A stretch of 64,000 nt of DNA from Lineus longissimus (GCF_910592395.1 NC_088316.1:7564001-7628000); one strand, 5' to 3'; numbered from the stretch's first letter, positions 1-12,245 are shown. Made by a program: numbers and translations. Notes: generated by a model not told the origin, from the letters alone.

Positions 1-1440
1 GTAGCATGGGTAGTACGATTCTGTCGAGGCCTTAAAATTTGCAAATTTCCTACAGGCAGCCTAACCGCTGAGGAATTGAGTAGCGCTAGTTCACTCATAA
101 CCCAGGAGGTGCAATCGGAATGTTACAAGCAGGACATTGACTGTTGGAGAAAAAGGGGCTTTGTTAAAGCTAGTAGTTCATTAGCGTATCTGAAATCCAT
201 GCTCATCGAAGGCATCTTCATGGAGGGGGGCAGGTTGGATAAAGCTCCAAGCTTTTCATTTGCGGAAAAACACCCGATTATCATACCTGCTTAACACCAT
301 GCAAGTGTACTGATTGCAAGATACTTTCACAGAAAGTTCGGACAGACCGGCCGGGAGCATATCTTGGCTGAAACACGCAAAGGATTCTGGATCGTTGGAG
401 GGAGGAGCCTCGCAAAGCAGATTGTCCGAGGATGCATCATATGTAGTCGCCAGAATGCCCGAAAAATGGAACAACTCATGGCTTCACTGCCCATCTCAAG
501 GCTAGTCCCATTTGAACCACCTTCCAGTAGTACCGGAATCGATCTGTTTGGACCCCTACACGTCAAATGGGGCCGCAACGGTACAGCCAAATGCTGGGGC
601 TGCATGTTTACTTGCCTCAGGACAAGAGATGCTTTCATTGAGCCTGTATAATCGCCGAGTACAGATGACTTTATTCTCGTGTTGAGACAATTTGAAGCAA
701 GAAGAGGTCCTCCAGATGAGATGCGGTCAGACAACGGTTCAAATTTCACCAGTGCCAGGAAAGAACTGCGTCAAGCGGTCGAAAATTGGAACCAAGACAA
801 AATCAAGGTGGCACTGCAGCAGCATAATGTCACTTGGATCTTCCAGCTGCCGACAGCCGCCCACATGTTGGGAGTGTGGGAGCGGCTCATCAATACTGCT
901 AAGAGACATCTCAAGGCCTTGTCAGGAGACAAGCTGCTGACTGAATATGGTCTTTAATCATTTCTCGCTAAAACTGAGGCAATCATGAATGGTCGCCCGC
1001 TGTGTTTTGTGTCAGAAGACCCTCAGATTGTGAAGCACTAACGTCAAATCATTTCTTGCTTCACAGGAAAGTGCGGGAATTCCACAAGGAATTTTCGTGA
1101 AACAAGACTATTTGCTGAAAAGAGAGTGCAGAAAGGTACAATACCTGCTGGACCTCTTTTAGCAAAGATGGCTGCGGTAATATCTCCCCGAACTCCAGCG
1201 GCGGGAAAAATGGCGACACGGAACCATAATCTCAGAGTCGGTGACTTAGTCCTGCTGGCGGAGGACAATGTCAAAAGAGGATAGTGGCCATTGGGATGTA
1301 TTACTGAAGTCTTCCCTGGGACGGACTGTGTTATACGATCAGTGTCAGTAAAAACCGCAACCGCAGAATTCCACCAACCAATTGCCAAGTTGTGCCTGTT
1401 GGAAGCCACGGAGTACACGCCTGTTCAAAATCAGGATGGC
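1..1440 (+). pseudogene. BEL/Pao retrotransposon pol 3' part (integrase and C-terminal tail), degenerate
   Basis: Conceptual translation in broken frames gives the end of a BEL/Pao polyprotein. Around 290-450 is an integrase zinc-binding region (His residues, then CIICSR after the segment ETRKGFWIVGGRS). At 520-650 the first integrase-core acidic block appears (GIDLFGPLHVKWG), at about 720-750 the second (MRSDNGSNF), and near 880 the third (LGVWERLI). From about 1200 to 1440 the plus strand reads LRVGDLVLLAEDNV and IAKLCLLEATEY, which resembles the DUF5641 tail of BEL/Pao elements. Stops at 292, 650 and 955 and several frame changes break it. The 5' part lies outside the window. It is a different copy from the element at 2278-12482. 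Family assignment is confident; activity is excluded by the stops. Confidence 0.88.
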
Positions 1441-1882
1441 TAATTTGTGTGTGTTTTGCTGACAGAAGTGAAATTTCTATAAATGAAATCGGTGTAACCT
1501 TTTACGATGTTGTCTGATGCTGTAGTGTCAATTTATGCCTACCCTGTGCCACTTCTTGTGATTTGATCTGTTTTAGTGGCAAGATTGCCTGGGTTGATAA
1601 ACCTCAGTAGTTAAAATTTGAGTGGCTGTTATTGTATGGCACAGGCATGAGTCGTCATGAAAGTGTTAGTTGCCGATATCCCTGTCTTTGTTGAGCTAGT
1701 GTTCCCTCAGCTCAGTGTTCTTGTTGGAGTCCAATTTTATAGGACAGTTCATTTTATATTATTCTGGAACCATATCTCTAGTTTGAAGGAGCATTCGTTG
1801 TGAATAATTCAGATTCGAGGATCGTTCGGATGTGTTGACATGTTTGGAAATGATGGCTGTCTGTCTGTCTGTCTGTGTTCCT
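1441..1882. other. Non-coding tail after the BEL/Pao relic
   Basis: No coding sequence is recognised. This is probably the 3' untranslated part of the upstream BEL/Pao relic. A short (GTCT)n microsatellite lies at about 1857-1876, just before an AT-rich tract begins. Confidence 0.4.
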
Positions 1883-2044
1883 AGGACCGAAATCTTACCA
1901 ATTAAATTAGAATTAAATAACAAATTAAATTAGCACTTTATTGGTAATAAATTAGTAAGAAAAATCTTGGCAATTAATTTCTTAGTAACTTATTGGTCGG
2001 ATAAATCTTAGTAATTAAAAAATTGGTAATTTCTTTGTAAGATA
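1883..2044. repeat. AT-rich tract, left copy
   Basis: Very AT-rich sequence built from variants of CTTACTAAG and TTAGTAATTAAT. Its outer edge (CTAGGACCGAAATCTTACC) is an inverted match of the edge at 55222-55241, and roughly 100 bp inward also matches in inverted orientation. A third tract of the same composition lies at 13661-13860. It may be the terminal repeat of a DNA element. Confidence 0.6.
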
Positions 2045-2277
2045 AAAATTAGAACAAACAAGAGGCCCAAGGGCCTGGCGCTCAGCTGGATGACCTGGAA
2101 TAACACAGGACTGAGGGTGTAAAGTAGTAAATATCGGCTTTATACTACTGTTTGAAGGTCAAGAGAACACGTTATACCACAAAAATTTCAAATGCAGAGC
2201 TGCCAGCTGGATGAAATATGACTGAACTAATCACCCATGGTATGTAAATATTACAGGAGGCAACGGAAGATATCCCT

Positions 2278-2449
2278 TGGTAAGAATAGTATGGCCGAAA
2301 AGTGTCTTCGGTGTCGGTCCGGCCAACGCGGAACACTTCTGTTAAGGTTTATTGCGAACGAAAAATTGTAATTTAAACTTTCTGACGAAAAATAAATTTA
2401 TTCGATTAAAGCAAGAATCACATCGTGAAATCAATGACTCTGGTCAACA
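2278..2449 (+). repeat. 5' LTR
   Basis: Starts TGGTAAGAATA and ends GGTCAACA. It matches 12310-12482 with about four substitutions and a one-base indel. An AATAAA-type polyadenylation signal lies near its 3' end (about 2390-2396). Confidence 0.9.
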
Positions 2450-2452
2450 AAC

Positions 2453-2462
2453 TGGTAGCAGG
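2453..2462 (+). promoter_or_regulatory. Candidate primer-binding site
   Basis: TGGTAGCAGG begins three bases after the LTR end, and TGG complements the CCA end of a tRNA primer. The tRNA identity was not determined. Confidence 0.55.
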
Positions 2463-2715
2463 CCGAAGTTAAATATCGGAAGAACCGTCAGAAAGAGACT
2501 TTATGTAGTAAATCTTAAATCTTTAGTAGTAAGCGAAATATCACGGCCTAAAAACAGTCGTCTCGGTTCGAGAAAAGTAGGAAAGATGCACATGGCCGCG
2601 CACTGTGTAGCTCCGCGAACAACTGTCACGTAACTGGCCCATTCGTTTCGTAGTCGTTTCGCCACCCTTTTAGGCCTTGTTTAACGGAGAATTTGAGTGA
2701 TCTCGTGCATGAACA

Positions 2716-3975
2716 ATGTCAGAAAACGAAAATCAAATGTACAACATGCATCATCAGTCGCCAGGACTGGGATATGGATATTCCCCATCATGGTCCGCGT
2801 CAGCGTCATCGAAGGAAGTTTCAAGATCACGGATCTGTTTGGAAAAGGCACGAGTAACAGCCGTTTTAATGCAATATAGTCGGATGGTGAAATCAGAAAC
2901 CTCATCAGCTGAGGATCTTGATTTGCTCGAAGTTGAAATTATGGAGAAAATGAGTGGAGTGGTATACTCTATGGAGACGTTCGGTCAATCCAACGCCTAC
3001 GATGCAGCGGTAAAAGAAACTGTAGAATATGAGCAAGAGATTGAGAGGGAACTCAAGAAGATGCGTCGGCTGCGTGGGGAGACATTGGTATCGGAAACTC
3101 GATTAGTGGGCCGCTTTCTATTCATGTGTTGATAATGCCAAGGCAACACCGGAATACAAACTTTTACGTTTGCATGAATGTCTGCAAGGGGAGGCGTTAG
3201 CAGTAGTAGAAAATTTGGCTTCCGGAGCCGCCTATGAGATGGCAAAATCTCGTCTGGAAAGGAAATATGGTGGAAAGCGCCGGAGTCTGATGCTAAGATA
3301 TACGAGGATTTGGACAAGTTCAAACAGATTAGGGATGGCCAAGATAAGGAGGTGGAAAGACTAGCAGAACTTTTAGATATGATTATTGTTCAACTCAAAG
3401 ATGCAGGTCAAGACAATGAGTTGGGAACAGGTTCGCTGTACTTCGGTATTCAAAAGAAACTGTCAAAGGACTTATTAGTTGAGTATAAAACATGGATTCA
3501 TAGGGAATCTAAGCAGGAAAGCATGGAAATTCTGCATCAGTTTCTAACCCGAAAGGCAGAATTCTCAGTCGAATCAATGGAAACCCTAAGTGGTGTAACG
3601 GCATCATGTGGTAGCTCACGAAGGAGTGAAAATGCACCGAGCAGTGGTAAGAATCATCATAGTCAGAGGAATGATTACAAAGACAATAGAAGCTCTAGAA
3701 CATTTGTCACTCAGTCAGATACAGAACATCATGGAACTGATCAGAAAAGAAATTGCCGGGTTTGTCTAAAAAAGGATGTCGCGGAGCCTGGGCTTATTCC
3801 ATATATAAATCCTTAACGGTGGAAAAACGTTTGGAGGAAGCCAAGAAATTGAGACTTTGCTACAGGTGCCTCGGAGGTACACATCAGGGTGTCACCTGCA
3901 CAAGAACCAGGACTTGTGGTATCAACGGATGTGAGGATACGCATCACCAAGTTACTTTCAAGTTCCACCCAAGTT
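2716..3975 (+). pseudogene. BEL/Pao gag-like region (DUF1759-type) with zinc knuckles, frameshifted
   Basis: An ATG at 2716 opens 138 codons of charged, helix-rich sequence, then the frame is lost near 3120. The reading continues at 3160-3300 (LHECLQGEALAVVENLASGA), then from 3310 in another frame (DKFKQIRDGQDKEVERLAEL) to a stop at 3814. From about 3750 a cysteine-rich segment follows. LRLCYRCLGGTHQGVTC is a CX2CX4HX4C zinc knuckle, followed by CGINGCEDTHHQVTF. The order and motifs match the capsid/nucleocapsid part of BEL/Pao elements. At least three frame changes make it non-functional. About 265 bp of leader separates it from the 5' LTR. Confidence 0.82.
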
Positions 3976-4048
3976 AGAGAATGAGAGTCGGAATACAGCA
4001 GAAAACCAGACTGAACATAAGGAGGTCAAAGACAGGAACCACGCGACA

Positions 4049-4512
4049 ATGACGTTGAAGTCGACGACTGAAAAAAGAACGGAGGAGACAAACAATCAGA
4101 TAGCTTTACGCACGATACCAGTTATTCTGAAGAACAGAGGACGAAGAATGAAAGTGAACGCTTTACTCGACGAGGCGAGTACTGCAACTTACCTAAATGC
4201 TGACATTGCTGCGGAATTAGGGTTACAGGGAGAACCTAAAAAAACAACAGTCAGTGTGCTAAACGGAATGATTGAGATATTTGAGACAACCCCGGTTGAA
4301 GTAGGCTTGGAGAGTCTTGATAAGAAAGTCGATATTGTAGTTGTAGCAATGACATCGGAGAAAGTTACTGGTGATATGGAAGCTAGCGTAACTATGCTGA
4401 ACATTTCGAACATTTAAAAAACATTGATAGCAATGATATCGGAAAAAGTTACTGGTGATATGGAAGCTAGCGTAACTATGCTGAACATTTCGAACATTTA
4501 AAAAACATTGAT
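4049..4512 (+). pseudogene. BEL/Pao aspartic protease region (DUF1758-type)
   Basis: Reads IPVILKNRGRRMKVNALLDE followed by ASTATYLNADIAAELGL, the usual active-site context of the BEL/Pao retropepsin (LLDxAST). The frame ends at 4417. An 84 bp segment (4345-4428) is repeated immediately at 4429-4512, so the stop-containing stretch occurs twice and the link to the reverse transcriptase is broken. Confidence 0.8.
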
Positions 4513-4545
4513 TTTCCTAAGCCTGGTAGAAAAAAGACAGTTGAT

Positions 4546-5761
4546 ATGCTGATTGGGATTGATTATCCTGAGCTTCATCTATCGTTAGGAGACGTGAGTG
4601 GTGGTACAGGTGAGCCACAAGCACGTTTAACTAAGCTTGGATGGACGTGCATTGGTAACCCAGGAAGTAACAGAGGAAATGTAGCAAAATCGACACATTT
4701 TGCAAGGACATATTGCCAGTATAATCAAAGCAGCAGTCGGTGGTGGAGGAGATCAGCAGTACACTTCAAAGGTTCTGGGAAATAGAATCGGTGAATTTTA
4801 AGACACGTGAGAAAATAATGAGCCCAGGGGAACAACAGGCTATGAACACTGTTAAAGAATCAATGGTGTACAAAGATAACAGATATCAAGTAGCAATTCC
4901 ATGGTTAAATCAGCAAAGACCAGAATTGCCTGACAATCGTAAGATGGCAGTGCATCGTTTGGAAGGAACTGAGAAACGTCTCATGCGGAACCCAGCAGTT
5001 GCAGCTTCCTATGATGAGACCACCAAAGACTACGTTGAGAAGGGATAATTATGTCCGGAAGGTACCTGAGTCAGAAATTGAGCCAGGAACACATTGGTGA
5101 AGATGGATCGTGCAACTACCACCAAAGACTACGTTGAGAAGGGATATGTCCGGAAGGTACCTGAGTCAGAAATTGAGCCAGGATCACATTGGTGAAGATG
5201 GATCGTGCAACTACCAAAGTGCGCATCGTATTTGATGCTTCAGCAAAGAACGAAGAAACAGCGTTGAATGATCACATACATACAGGACCAAAGCTACAGT
5301 GTAACTTGGGGGATGTGCTCCTCAGGTTCAGAATAAACCCCGTGGCAGTAGCGTGTGATATATCTAAGATGTACCTGCTGGTATATAGAACCTGAGAGCA
5401 GGCCATATCATCGGTTTTTATGGCGCGGATTGGACACCAGTATCCAGCCAATAGAGTATGAATTCACAAGAGTCGTTTTTGGAGTAAATTGTTCTCCATT
5501 CTTGGCACACAGTTCGTAGCACAGGAGCACGCTAGAAGAAACAAAGAAAAACTCCCTATGGGTTCAGAGACGGTACTACAATCAATTTTCATGGATGATA
5601 GTATGGACTCAGTCGAAAATGAGAACACAGGAACCAAGCTGTATCAGGAGTTGTTAGAACTGTGGTGTACGGCAGGAATGGATGCGCGAAAATGGAAGTC
5701 CAACTCTGAGAAAGTCATGGCAGCGATTCCAGCAGAGCACAGGTCGACGGAGTTGAACTAA
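4546..5761 (+). pseudogene. BEL/Pao reverse transcriptase, frameshifted
   Basis: The pieces in order are LIGIDYPELHLSLG (4546 on); the segment with FWEIESVNF and YQVAIPWLNQQRPELPDNRK (4740-5048); the palm start KVRIVFDASAKNEETALNDH with [19 protein letters not shown] (5215-5395), which holds the first catalytic Asp; and IFMDDSMDSVENENTG (about 5588), where FMDD is the catalytic box. A direct duplication of 99 bp (about 5019-5117 and 5118-5215) and stops at 5048, 5393 and 5758 interrupt it. These motifs identify the Pao/BEL reverse transcriptase. It is inactive in this copy. Confidence 0.85.
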
Positions 5762-5762
5762 G

Positions 5763-7064
5763 AAGAAGGAGAGATATCATCAGCTAAAACTTTGGGAGTT
5801 TTATGGCAAACTGAGGAAGACGTCTTCTCTTTCAAGCTGTGTCCACCTGATAGCAGTCTGAAACTAACCAAGCGCAGTTTACTTAGAAAAAATTGTAACA
5901 ATATTCGACCCCATGGGATTTTTGTCGCCATTTATCATCAGATGTAAAATACTCATGCAGGACTTATGGGCATTAGGACTCGAGTGGGACGATGGGCTAC
6001 CACCAGAATTGGAAGAAAAAGCTAGGAGATGGTTTACTGAGATGCCAAAGTTAGCAGACGTTAAGGTGCCCAGATGCCTTAGACTCGATCAGACAGAAAC
6101 GATTACAGAGATCCAAATCCATGCCTTTGGGGATGCATCACAGGATGCGTATGGAGCGGTGATCTACATGAGGACCGTGTACAGCAGTGGCAGAGTAGCA
6201 GTACGTCTGGTAGAATCGAAATCCAATGTGGCACCACCAGTATCAACCAGTATTCCCCGCCTTGAGATGATGGCTGCCATAATCAATTTACAGCTGACCC
6301 AGTCAATTTTGCCAGTTCTTGGAGTCGCCATGGGTCAGGTCACATTTTGGTCCGACAGTCTAAACGTACTGTATTGGATTCGGAACAGGAGTCGCAGACT
6401 GAAGATATTTATAGCTTACAGGGTTGGAGAGATTCAAAGTAGCACAGAACCCAAGCAGTGGAGATACGTACCAACCAGCCAGAATCCAGCTGACCTGCCA
6501 TCGAGAGGGGTAGTCGCCGACAAACTAGTAGACAGTTCACTTTGGTGGAACGGTCCTGGATTCTTAGAGCAGGAGCCAGAGAATTGGCCGAAAAATCGAG
6601 TGGAGAAATCAGAGACTGCAGATCAGGAAGTCAAGACATCTGAACTTGGGTATCTAACAGTAGGACAGGATGGAGCCAAAAATGCAGATCCAAAACTTGA
6701 TCCAAGCAACTTCTCAAACTGGATGAGATTAGTCAGAGTTAACGCCTGGGTAAATCGTTTTTTGGACAACTGTTCACTGGTACCACATTGCAGAGTAAAA
6801 GGAGAGCTAAAACCAGATGAGGTTCAACTAGCTGAGAAAGCACTGATACGAGATGCACAGAGAGAAGCTTTTGCTGAGGAATACAGAGCGCAACAGCACA
6901 AAAGGGAGCTTCCGGAGACAAGCAAAATCTTGAGCTTACAACCAAAATTGTATGAGGATTGCCTCATTCGCTGTGGAGGTCGTATTGAATATGCAGAGAG
7001 ACATTGTCATATGGTGCAAGACATCCCATACTTTTGCCACGGAAGGGAGTTACCACAAAGTTGA
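5763..7064 (+). pseudogene. BEL/Pao RNase H and connection region
   Basis: The longest intact stretch of the element, 383 codons from 5913 to 7064. IHAFGDASQDAYGAVIY (about 6118) has the first RNase H Asp, SIPRLEMMAAI the Glu, VTFWSDSLNVLYWI the second Asp and SQNPADLPSRG the last Asp. Before it, the 5790-5910 stretch reads FKLCPPDSSLKLTKRS in another frame. This is the Peptidase_A17/RNase H organisation typical of BEL/Pao polyproteins. Confidence 0.85.
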
Positions 7065-7906
7065 TTGTGGAGTACTATCACAGACGAAAAGCAAAACATG
7101 CTGCAGGGGTAAATCAGCTGCTTGCTCTGTTGTCAACTCGTTATTGGATCGTCGGCGGCAGAGAAGAAATCCGAGATTGTGAGCGTCATTGTCTTCTTTG
7201 CGAAAATTGCGCAACAGGGGATGGCTCCGCTGCCAAAATTTAGAGTAACAGGGTCGCTGCATGCATTTTCAAAATCATCAGTGGATTATGGCGGACCATT
7301 TATTACCAAACAAGGACGATACCACAGAAACAAACGTGACCTCTGTCTATTTACGTGTATGGCAACTAGGGCGGTACATTTAGAATGGCCTATGCATTGG
7401 ACACGGACTCGTTCCTGAACGCACTGCAAATAATGATAAACAGGAGAGGAGTGCCCACAGATATGACATCGGACAACGGTTCAAACTTTGTGGCTGCAAA
7501 CAAGGAATTGAAGGACATTGTCGCTAGTTTAGATCGGGACAAGATTGAACGGGAAATCGGGGGTGTTCATGAGACCATGATCAAGGGTGCAAAACGTGCA
7601 ATCTACGCAATTCTCAACAAGGCAGATATAACCGATGAGGAACTTGAAACAGCATTTACTGGGGCGGAGGCTTTGCTTAACTCACGGCCTCTAACTTACC
7701 AGTCCTCTGATCCTCGAGACGAAACACCTCTAACTCCCAACCACTTTCTCTTCGGGCAAAGTGGAGGACAGTTCGCCCCAGAGGTGTTGGATAACTCCAA
7801 ATTTCATCCAAGGAAACGTTGGAGAAGGGTGCAAGAATTAGTCAAACACTTTTGGCACCAATGGATGGTTGAATGGTTGCCGTCCTTACAACATCGCAGA
7901 AAATAG
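7004..7906 (+). pseudogene. BEL/Pao integrase with internal deletion
   Basis: Zinc-binding region at 7060-7210 (VEYYHRRKAKHAAGV, then CERHCLLC), core Asp context SVDYGGPF near 7280 and MTSDNGSNF near 7465. The third acidic block is altered: after LDRDKIEREI the sequence jumps to GGVHETMIKGAKRAI. About 20 residues that normally precede the catalytic Glu are missing compared with the relic at 1-1440. Frames change near 7240 and 7400. Confidence 0.83.
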
Positions 7907-7907
7907 A

Positions 7908-8240
7908 CTGACGTTAAAGCAGAGCTGGACATTGGCGACGTCGTACTGGTGGTTGATCCAGATACTCCAAGAGGAAAGTGGCCACAGGGCCGCTTCACCC
8001 AAGTCTTCCCTAGAAAGGATAGACATACGCGCGCAGTTCAAGTACAAGTCGGGAAAACAAGCTCATTCGACCAATCGTTCGATTGTGCCGGCCGCTGCAC
8101 ATATAACTGTGGCATAAAAGTGAGGATAGATAGCTTCATGCGGGGTCGTAGAAACAATAAGCCACTAAAATATTCATTGGAAAATTGGATGTGTCGCGTT
8201 TCAAGGAGATTTAGTGAAATATTAGTGAAAATCAGATTTT
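7908..8240 (+). pseudogene. BEL/Pao DUF5641-like C-terminal tail
   Basis: In one frame the plus strand reads DIGDVVLVVDPDTPRGKWPQ and RFTQVFPRKDRHTRAVQVQV, the conserved tail after the integrase in BEL/Pao polyproteins. A stop at 7904-7906 separates it from the integrase frame. It ends at a stop near 8240. Confidence 0.75.
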
Positions 8241-8242
8241 GA

Positions 8243-8967
8243 CCATTTGAGGGTTAATGACAGCCTTTAGCATTTGATACTTCAGTAGGTTTTTTTTAGA
8301 GGTTAAAAACTTCCTTCTCAAAGAGATAAAACCTCTTTTGGCAATTTGCCAAATTTTTATTTGGTTGCAAGTCATAAATTGCATATAGTTAGTTTCAAAA
8401 CTAAAGGTGTCCTTGATCAAAAAAGGGTTAACAAATCCTACTTCAAAAGTATCCCATTGTGTATTTTGGGATTAAACCTTGCGCAAAATTCAGAAAGGAT
8501 AATAATTCAGAGGAATTCTACGTTTGAATTTGTGTGTGAGAAATGTGTCTGTGCTATTTGTGCATAACTTGGTTAAAAAACTGAATGAATTTCATTCTAT
8601 CTGGCATTCCATAGTTGCTCAAATACAAACGAAAACAAAAAAGTTATGGATAATTTTAGTAAATATTATCTTATACCAAAACATTGCACAAATGGATGGG
8701 GTAGATTTATTACTTAGTTTACTTCAGACTCAAGAGACAGTGACACAAGTTTCAGGTGAAGTGAGAGCCTGACAGACTGAGAATTAAATAGTGTTGTAGT
8801 TTTTAGCCATTTGAGGAACGAAGGTCAAGGTCAGCTTTTGACCAAGCTTAAAAAATTAAGTTCTGGCCATATTGGTTTTGGCTTTGCATTGTTTCTAATG
8901 TATTAGTAACCTTAAAATATGCCTTTACTTCCTCAAGGGATTAAAAACGACTCTTTGCATACTCAAG
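8243..8967. other. BEL/Pao 3' non-coding region
   Basis: AT-rich, no coding sequence recognised. It lies between the pol end and the inserted repeat at 8970. Confidence 0.4.
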
Positions 8968-8969
8968 TA

Positions 8970-9772
8970 TGTATCCAGAGGTATTAAGGTAGCAGGAAGG
9001 GTTGGGCGTTTGTGGTTTCTGAGTCTGAGGGGGTTGGTGTCTGTTGACTCTGCTTTAAGAGAGACTAGGCATGGCGCCAGTCTCTCTTAAAGCACAGTCA
9101 ACAAGCATTTGATCTCAGTATTTGGGTAAGTACAGAATCAGCCAGCTCAGAGAGCAATGATTGAACGATGTGTGGACAAGTCCAAGGATACTGCATCAGT
9201 CACGACCAACTTCTCATCAGAAAGCGTCACCACCAGCATATTCAATGTTCAGTTCCAACATGTACCAGTCCAATGCACGCCTGTCATGGTCAGCAGTGGT
9301 CAGCTTAGCGCGTCAGCTCAGCGCGATATGGAACATTCTTCCGAAACTCAAGCGAGGGAAGTCTGCTCATTAGCATATCTCGCGCACTGCTCCTTCTGGT
9401 CAAACATCGTAGTGAAATCGTAATGGAAAACGGCTGGCTTTGCGCCAGACTAATTAGTGAAGAACTAATAGGTAAAGAACTTCTACTTGCGCGAGACTGC
9501 TGTGATAAAATTATCATTGCAGAGACTCAGGTGACGTGCACATATATTTTTTACAATCAAAAATGCCCTCGAAAGACGACATGGAATGATTATTTCATTG
9601 ATATTTCCTACTATATACCTTCCAATTATCACTTTATACAAATAGATCGGCGTTAGGTCGCATGCTTTTCTTTCCTGGTGACACTATAAAGCAAAATAGT
9701 TGCAACCCCGTAAATGCGCTATAAGTCCAATAATAAGTGACGGTGACCCGTTATAAATGTTTCGCCAGCTTC
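8970..9772 (+). repeat. Dispersed repeat A (forward copy)
   Basis: Matches, in inverted orientation, two partial copies about 32 kb away. Positions 8970-9430 pair with about 43120-43890, and about 9300-9772 pair with about 41155-41640. It contains a 60 bp hairpin at 9043-9102. Reading frames in it are conserved between copies only because the DNA is nearly identical; no protein family is recognised. It sits inside the 3' region of the BEL/Pao element. Confidence 0.75.
9043..9102. repeat. 60 bp hairpin in repeat A
   Basis: Arms GTTGACTCTGCTTTAAGAGA and the complementary TCTCTTAAAGCACAGTCAAC surround a short loop containing GGCGCC. The stem is about 24 bp with one mismatch. A second copy, with a perfect stem, is at 43773-43832. 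Confidence 0.85.
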
Positions 9773-9961
9773 CCTTGCGTCTAGGACATTATCCGGATCA
9801 TTGATACTATGAGGATATTTTAAATAATTTATGCACTCTGGCATAAATTTTGGACTTTGACAATAACTTTGTCTCATGTTTTGAGTAATTAGTTCCAGTT
9901 TATAGTTAACCAGTTGCGAGTTTAAAAATTGACTTATAGAGATCAATTTAGTGTTCTTTGT
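9773..9961. other. Unassigned spacer
   Basis: AT-rich sequence between repeat A and repeat Y2. Nothing recognisable. Confidence 0.3.
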
Positions 9962-12245
9962 TAAAACAAGAGGCCCAAGGGCCTGGCGCTCAGCTGAAAT
10001 GGATAGGTGAAGGCAAGGGTCAAGTGTGTGTCGGTACCGTTATTATGAGGCAACGAAGAAGATAAAGAGTTGGTTAACAAAATGAACTTTATTGGTGCGG
10101 CAGATATTTGATGCCTTTCGGCAGATATTGAAGCGCCTTGCGGCAGATATTTGTTGCCTTGCGGCAGATATTTGATAACGCTCTCCAGGAATGGAAAGCA
10201 GTAAAACGAGTAAGCACACCTTACTCTGAATGTGGGAACAGCAAGTGCTTTCCTGGACTTGAAATGTGCCAACGACTCCTCTTGCAATAACCAACAACAG
10301 TTAATCTGTAAAAAAAGAGAAGAGAAATTAACACTGACTGAATAAAAAAGGGTGACATAGACGGGGAAATGTACACCACCGGATACAGTCTGTGCTTGAT
10401 CAGGCATCGGTCAGATGATATCCTGAACAAGGCATCTATGGAAGCAAATCCAGAAAGAGACTTAACCTTCGAAGGGCACACTTATCACTCAGTGAAAAGT
10501 CAGTCCTGGGGGTTGTTTTCCAATTCAAAATAAAAGTGTAACCTCTTTGAATTAGTCTCACAGACTGAACCATAACACTCAACAGCCAACCGTGCCCACA
10601 TGATGTGAGCCGTGAGCGAGTGGTGTACTACATTTTGAAAATTGTCTATCATGTAACAGAACAGGATCTAGTGGACTTAATGATGAGGTACTATCAAATA
10701 AGGTGTCCATCAAATGAATCATGAGGGCCTGTTGAGTTATACTCTAAGCCTGCACAGCGCAGTGTACAGACAGTACAGGATTGCCAACCAAAAACATGAG
10801 CATTGCTGCGTAAGGAAACTGCAGTGGAATTCATACTACGATGTCATAGGCCTAATGTGACTTTCAAAATAATTGTAAACAAACGTAAATGGCGAGATTT
10901 GTTGACCGTCCCAAAATGGCCGACGGCGAATTCTCCGGTCGCTAGCGCAGTCCATAAACAAGCATCAATTTTACCAACTTTGGGTGCAAGCTTGGTCATA
11001 AAAGTTACAGAACTGTTAGAAATACATCTAAACAACATATATATACAGTTAAAAGTGCATAAAAATCCCGTTTCAACCTCCGGGCGCTACCTTTTTTTCT
11101 CCGCCACACGCCGGGCCCTACCGGTCGTTATTTAGTGCGACCGCCACCAGAGTGTTTATCACGATCTTTCGCCGTTTTAATTGCGCGTTTTAGGTAGATT
11201 AATCAATTATTACATGCATGCATTATATATCACCGAAATGATAATTGCGTAGGCTATTTGAAACTAAGTTCAGATGTCATTTTCGATCTTTTGAATTGAA
11301 TTTAGGCGAGTGATTTTTGACACCCGGTCGACATATCAGGACTTGCAAAATTCACCCGAGATCGCTTGCATCATCGGCACGTTTGAAAACCGAATTTCAC
11401 AAATTCCACAAATATTTATCACATACCATATGTATCACCACAAAGGTAACTCTCTAGACTATTTGAAACCAAGTTCAGATACTTATTTTCACAAAAATTC
11501 GAAGCTATGCAAGCGATTTTTCAGTGGTAGAGATCGACGGAAACAAATTTTTCGCTCTTAAATGACATGAGACCAGCACCAACTTCAGCTGATTTGTGCA
11601 CAAAATTTCCGGAATATTATAAAAAACTATTGATAAATCTGAATTATATAGACTCTTTTCAGTACCTAAACAAATTTCAGGTACATGGTCATGTTGATTA
11701 AAAGAGTATCAACCGATTGAACATGAGAAAGTTCACTCACCTTCATTGAAGCAGCGACTACCGCCATTTTTAAATGGTGGCATCTCTTCTATCGATCGGC
11801 CAATCAGCGGCACTGCTTGCAAAAAAGTTAAGCCACCGCCAAATTTGAAATCGCCAAAATTCAGGCAATGTGCCTGCAGCGCCAACTGGCGGTGAAAACT
11901 ATATTAATTCCATTAAAAGTAAAAAATGAAAAAATATTTAAAAATATTCAGCCACATTTGAAAACAATATTTGCTCTGTGGACCGAGGTAAAAAGGGAAA
12001 GAAATCTAAACGCGAAATGACCTCATTCTCTTAATACAGGTCGGATCGCGCCGATTTTTCGTTTTTTGAGTTCACCTTGGGCAACTCCTAATTTAGCATC
12101 GTCAACGAAGTGGCTAGGCCTTCCCGGTCAGAAATGTCCAATTTTGTCCACAGATGGGTCCCTAGATGGATGGATTGCAGGACGGACACCATTTGAACAG
12201 CTATACTACTAGCTCCGCTGACTTTGTCAGCTGAGCTAAAAAAAA
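9962..12245 (+). repeat. Dispersed repeat Y2
   Basis: Begins with AACAAGAGGCCCAAGGGCCT, identical to the start of Y1, and ends with TTTGTCAGCTGAGCTAAAA. Positions 10085-10175 hold several copies of GGCAGATATTTG. Its last 375 bp (11866-12240) are directly repeated at 13303-13660 at the end of Y1. The start holds the palindrome GGCCCAAGGGCC. Similar hairpin-headed repeats are common in marine invertebrate genomes. No coding capacity is recognised. Confidence 0.6.

Noticed and set aside
9043-9102. Hairpin as a transcription terminator or microRNA precursor
   Set aside because: It belongs to a dispersed DNA repeat with a perfect 24 bp stem and lacks any evidence of processing; the bacterial terminator model does not apply.
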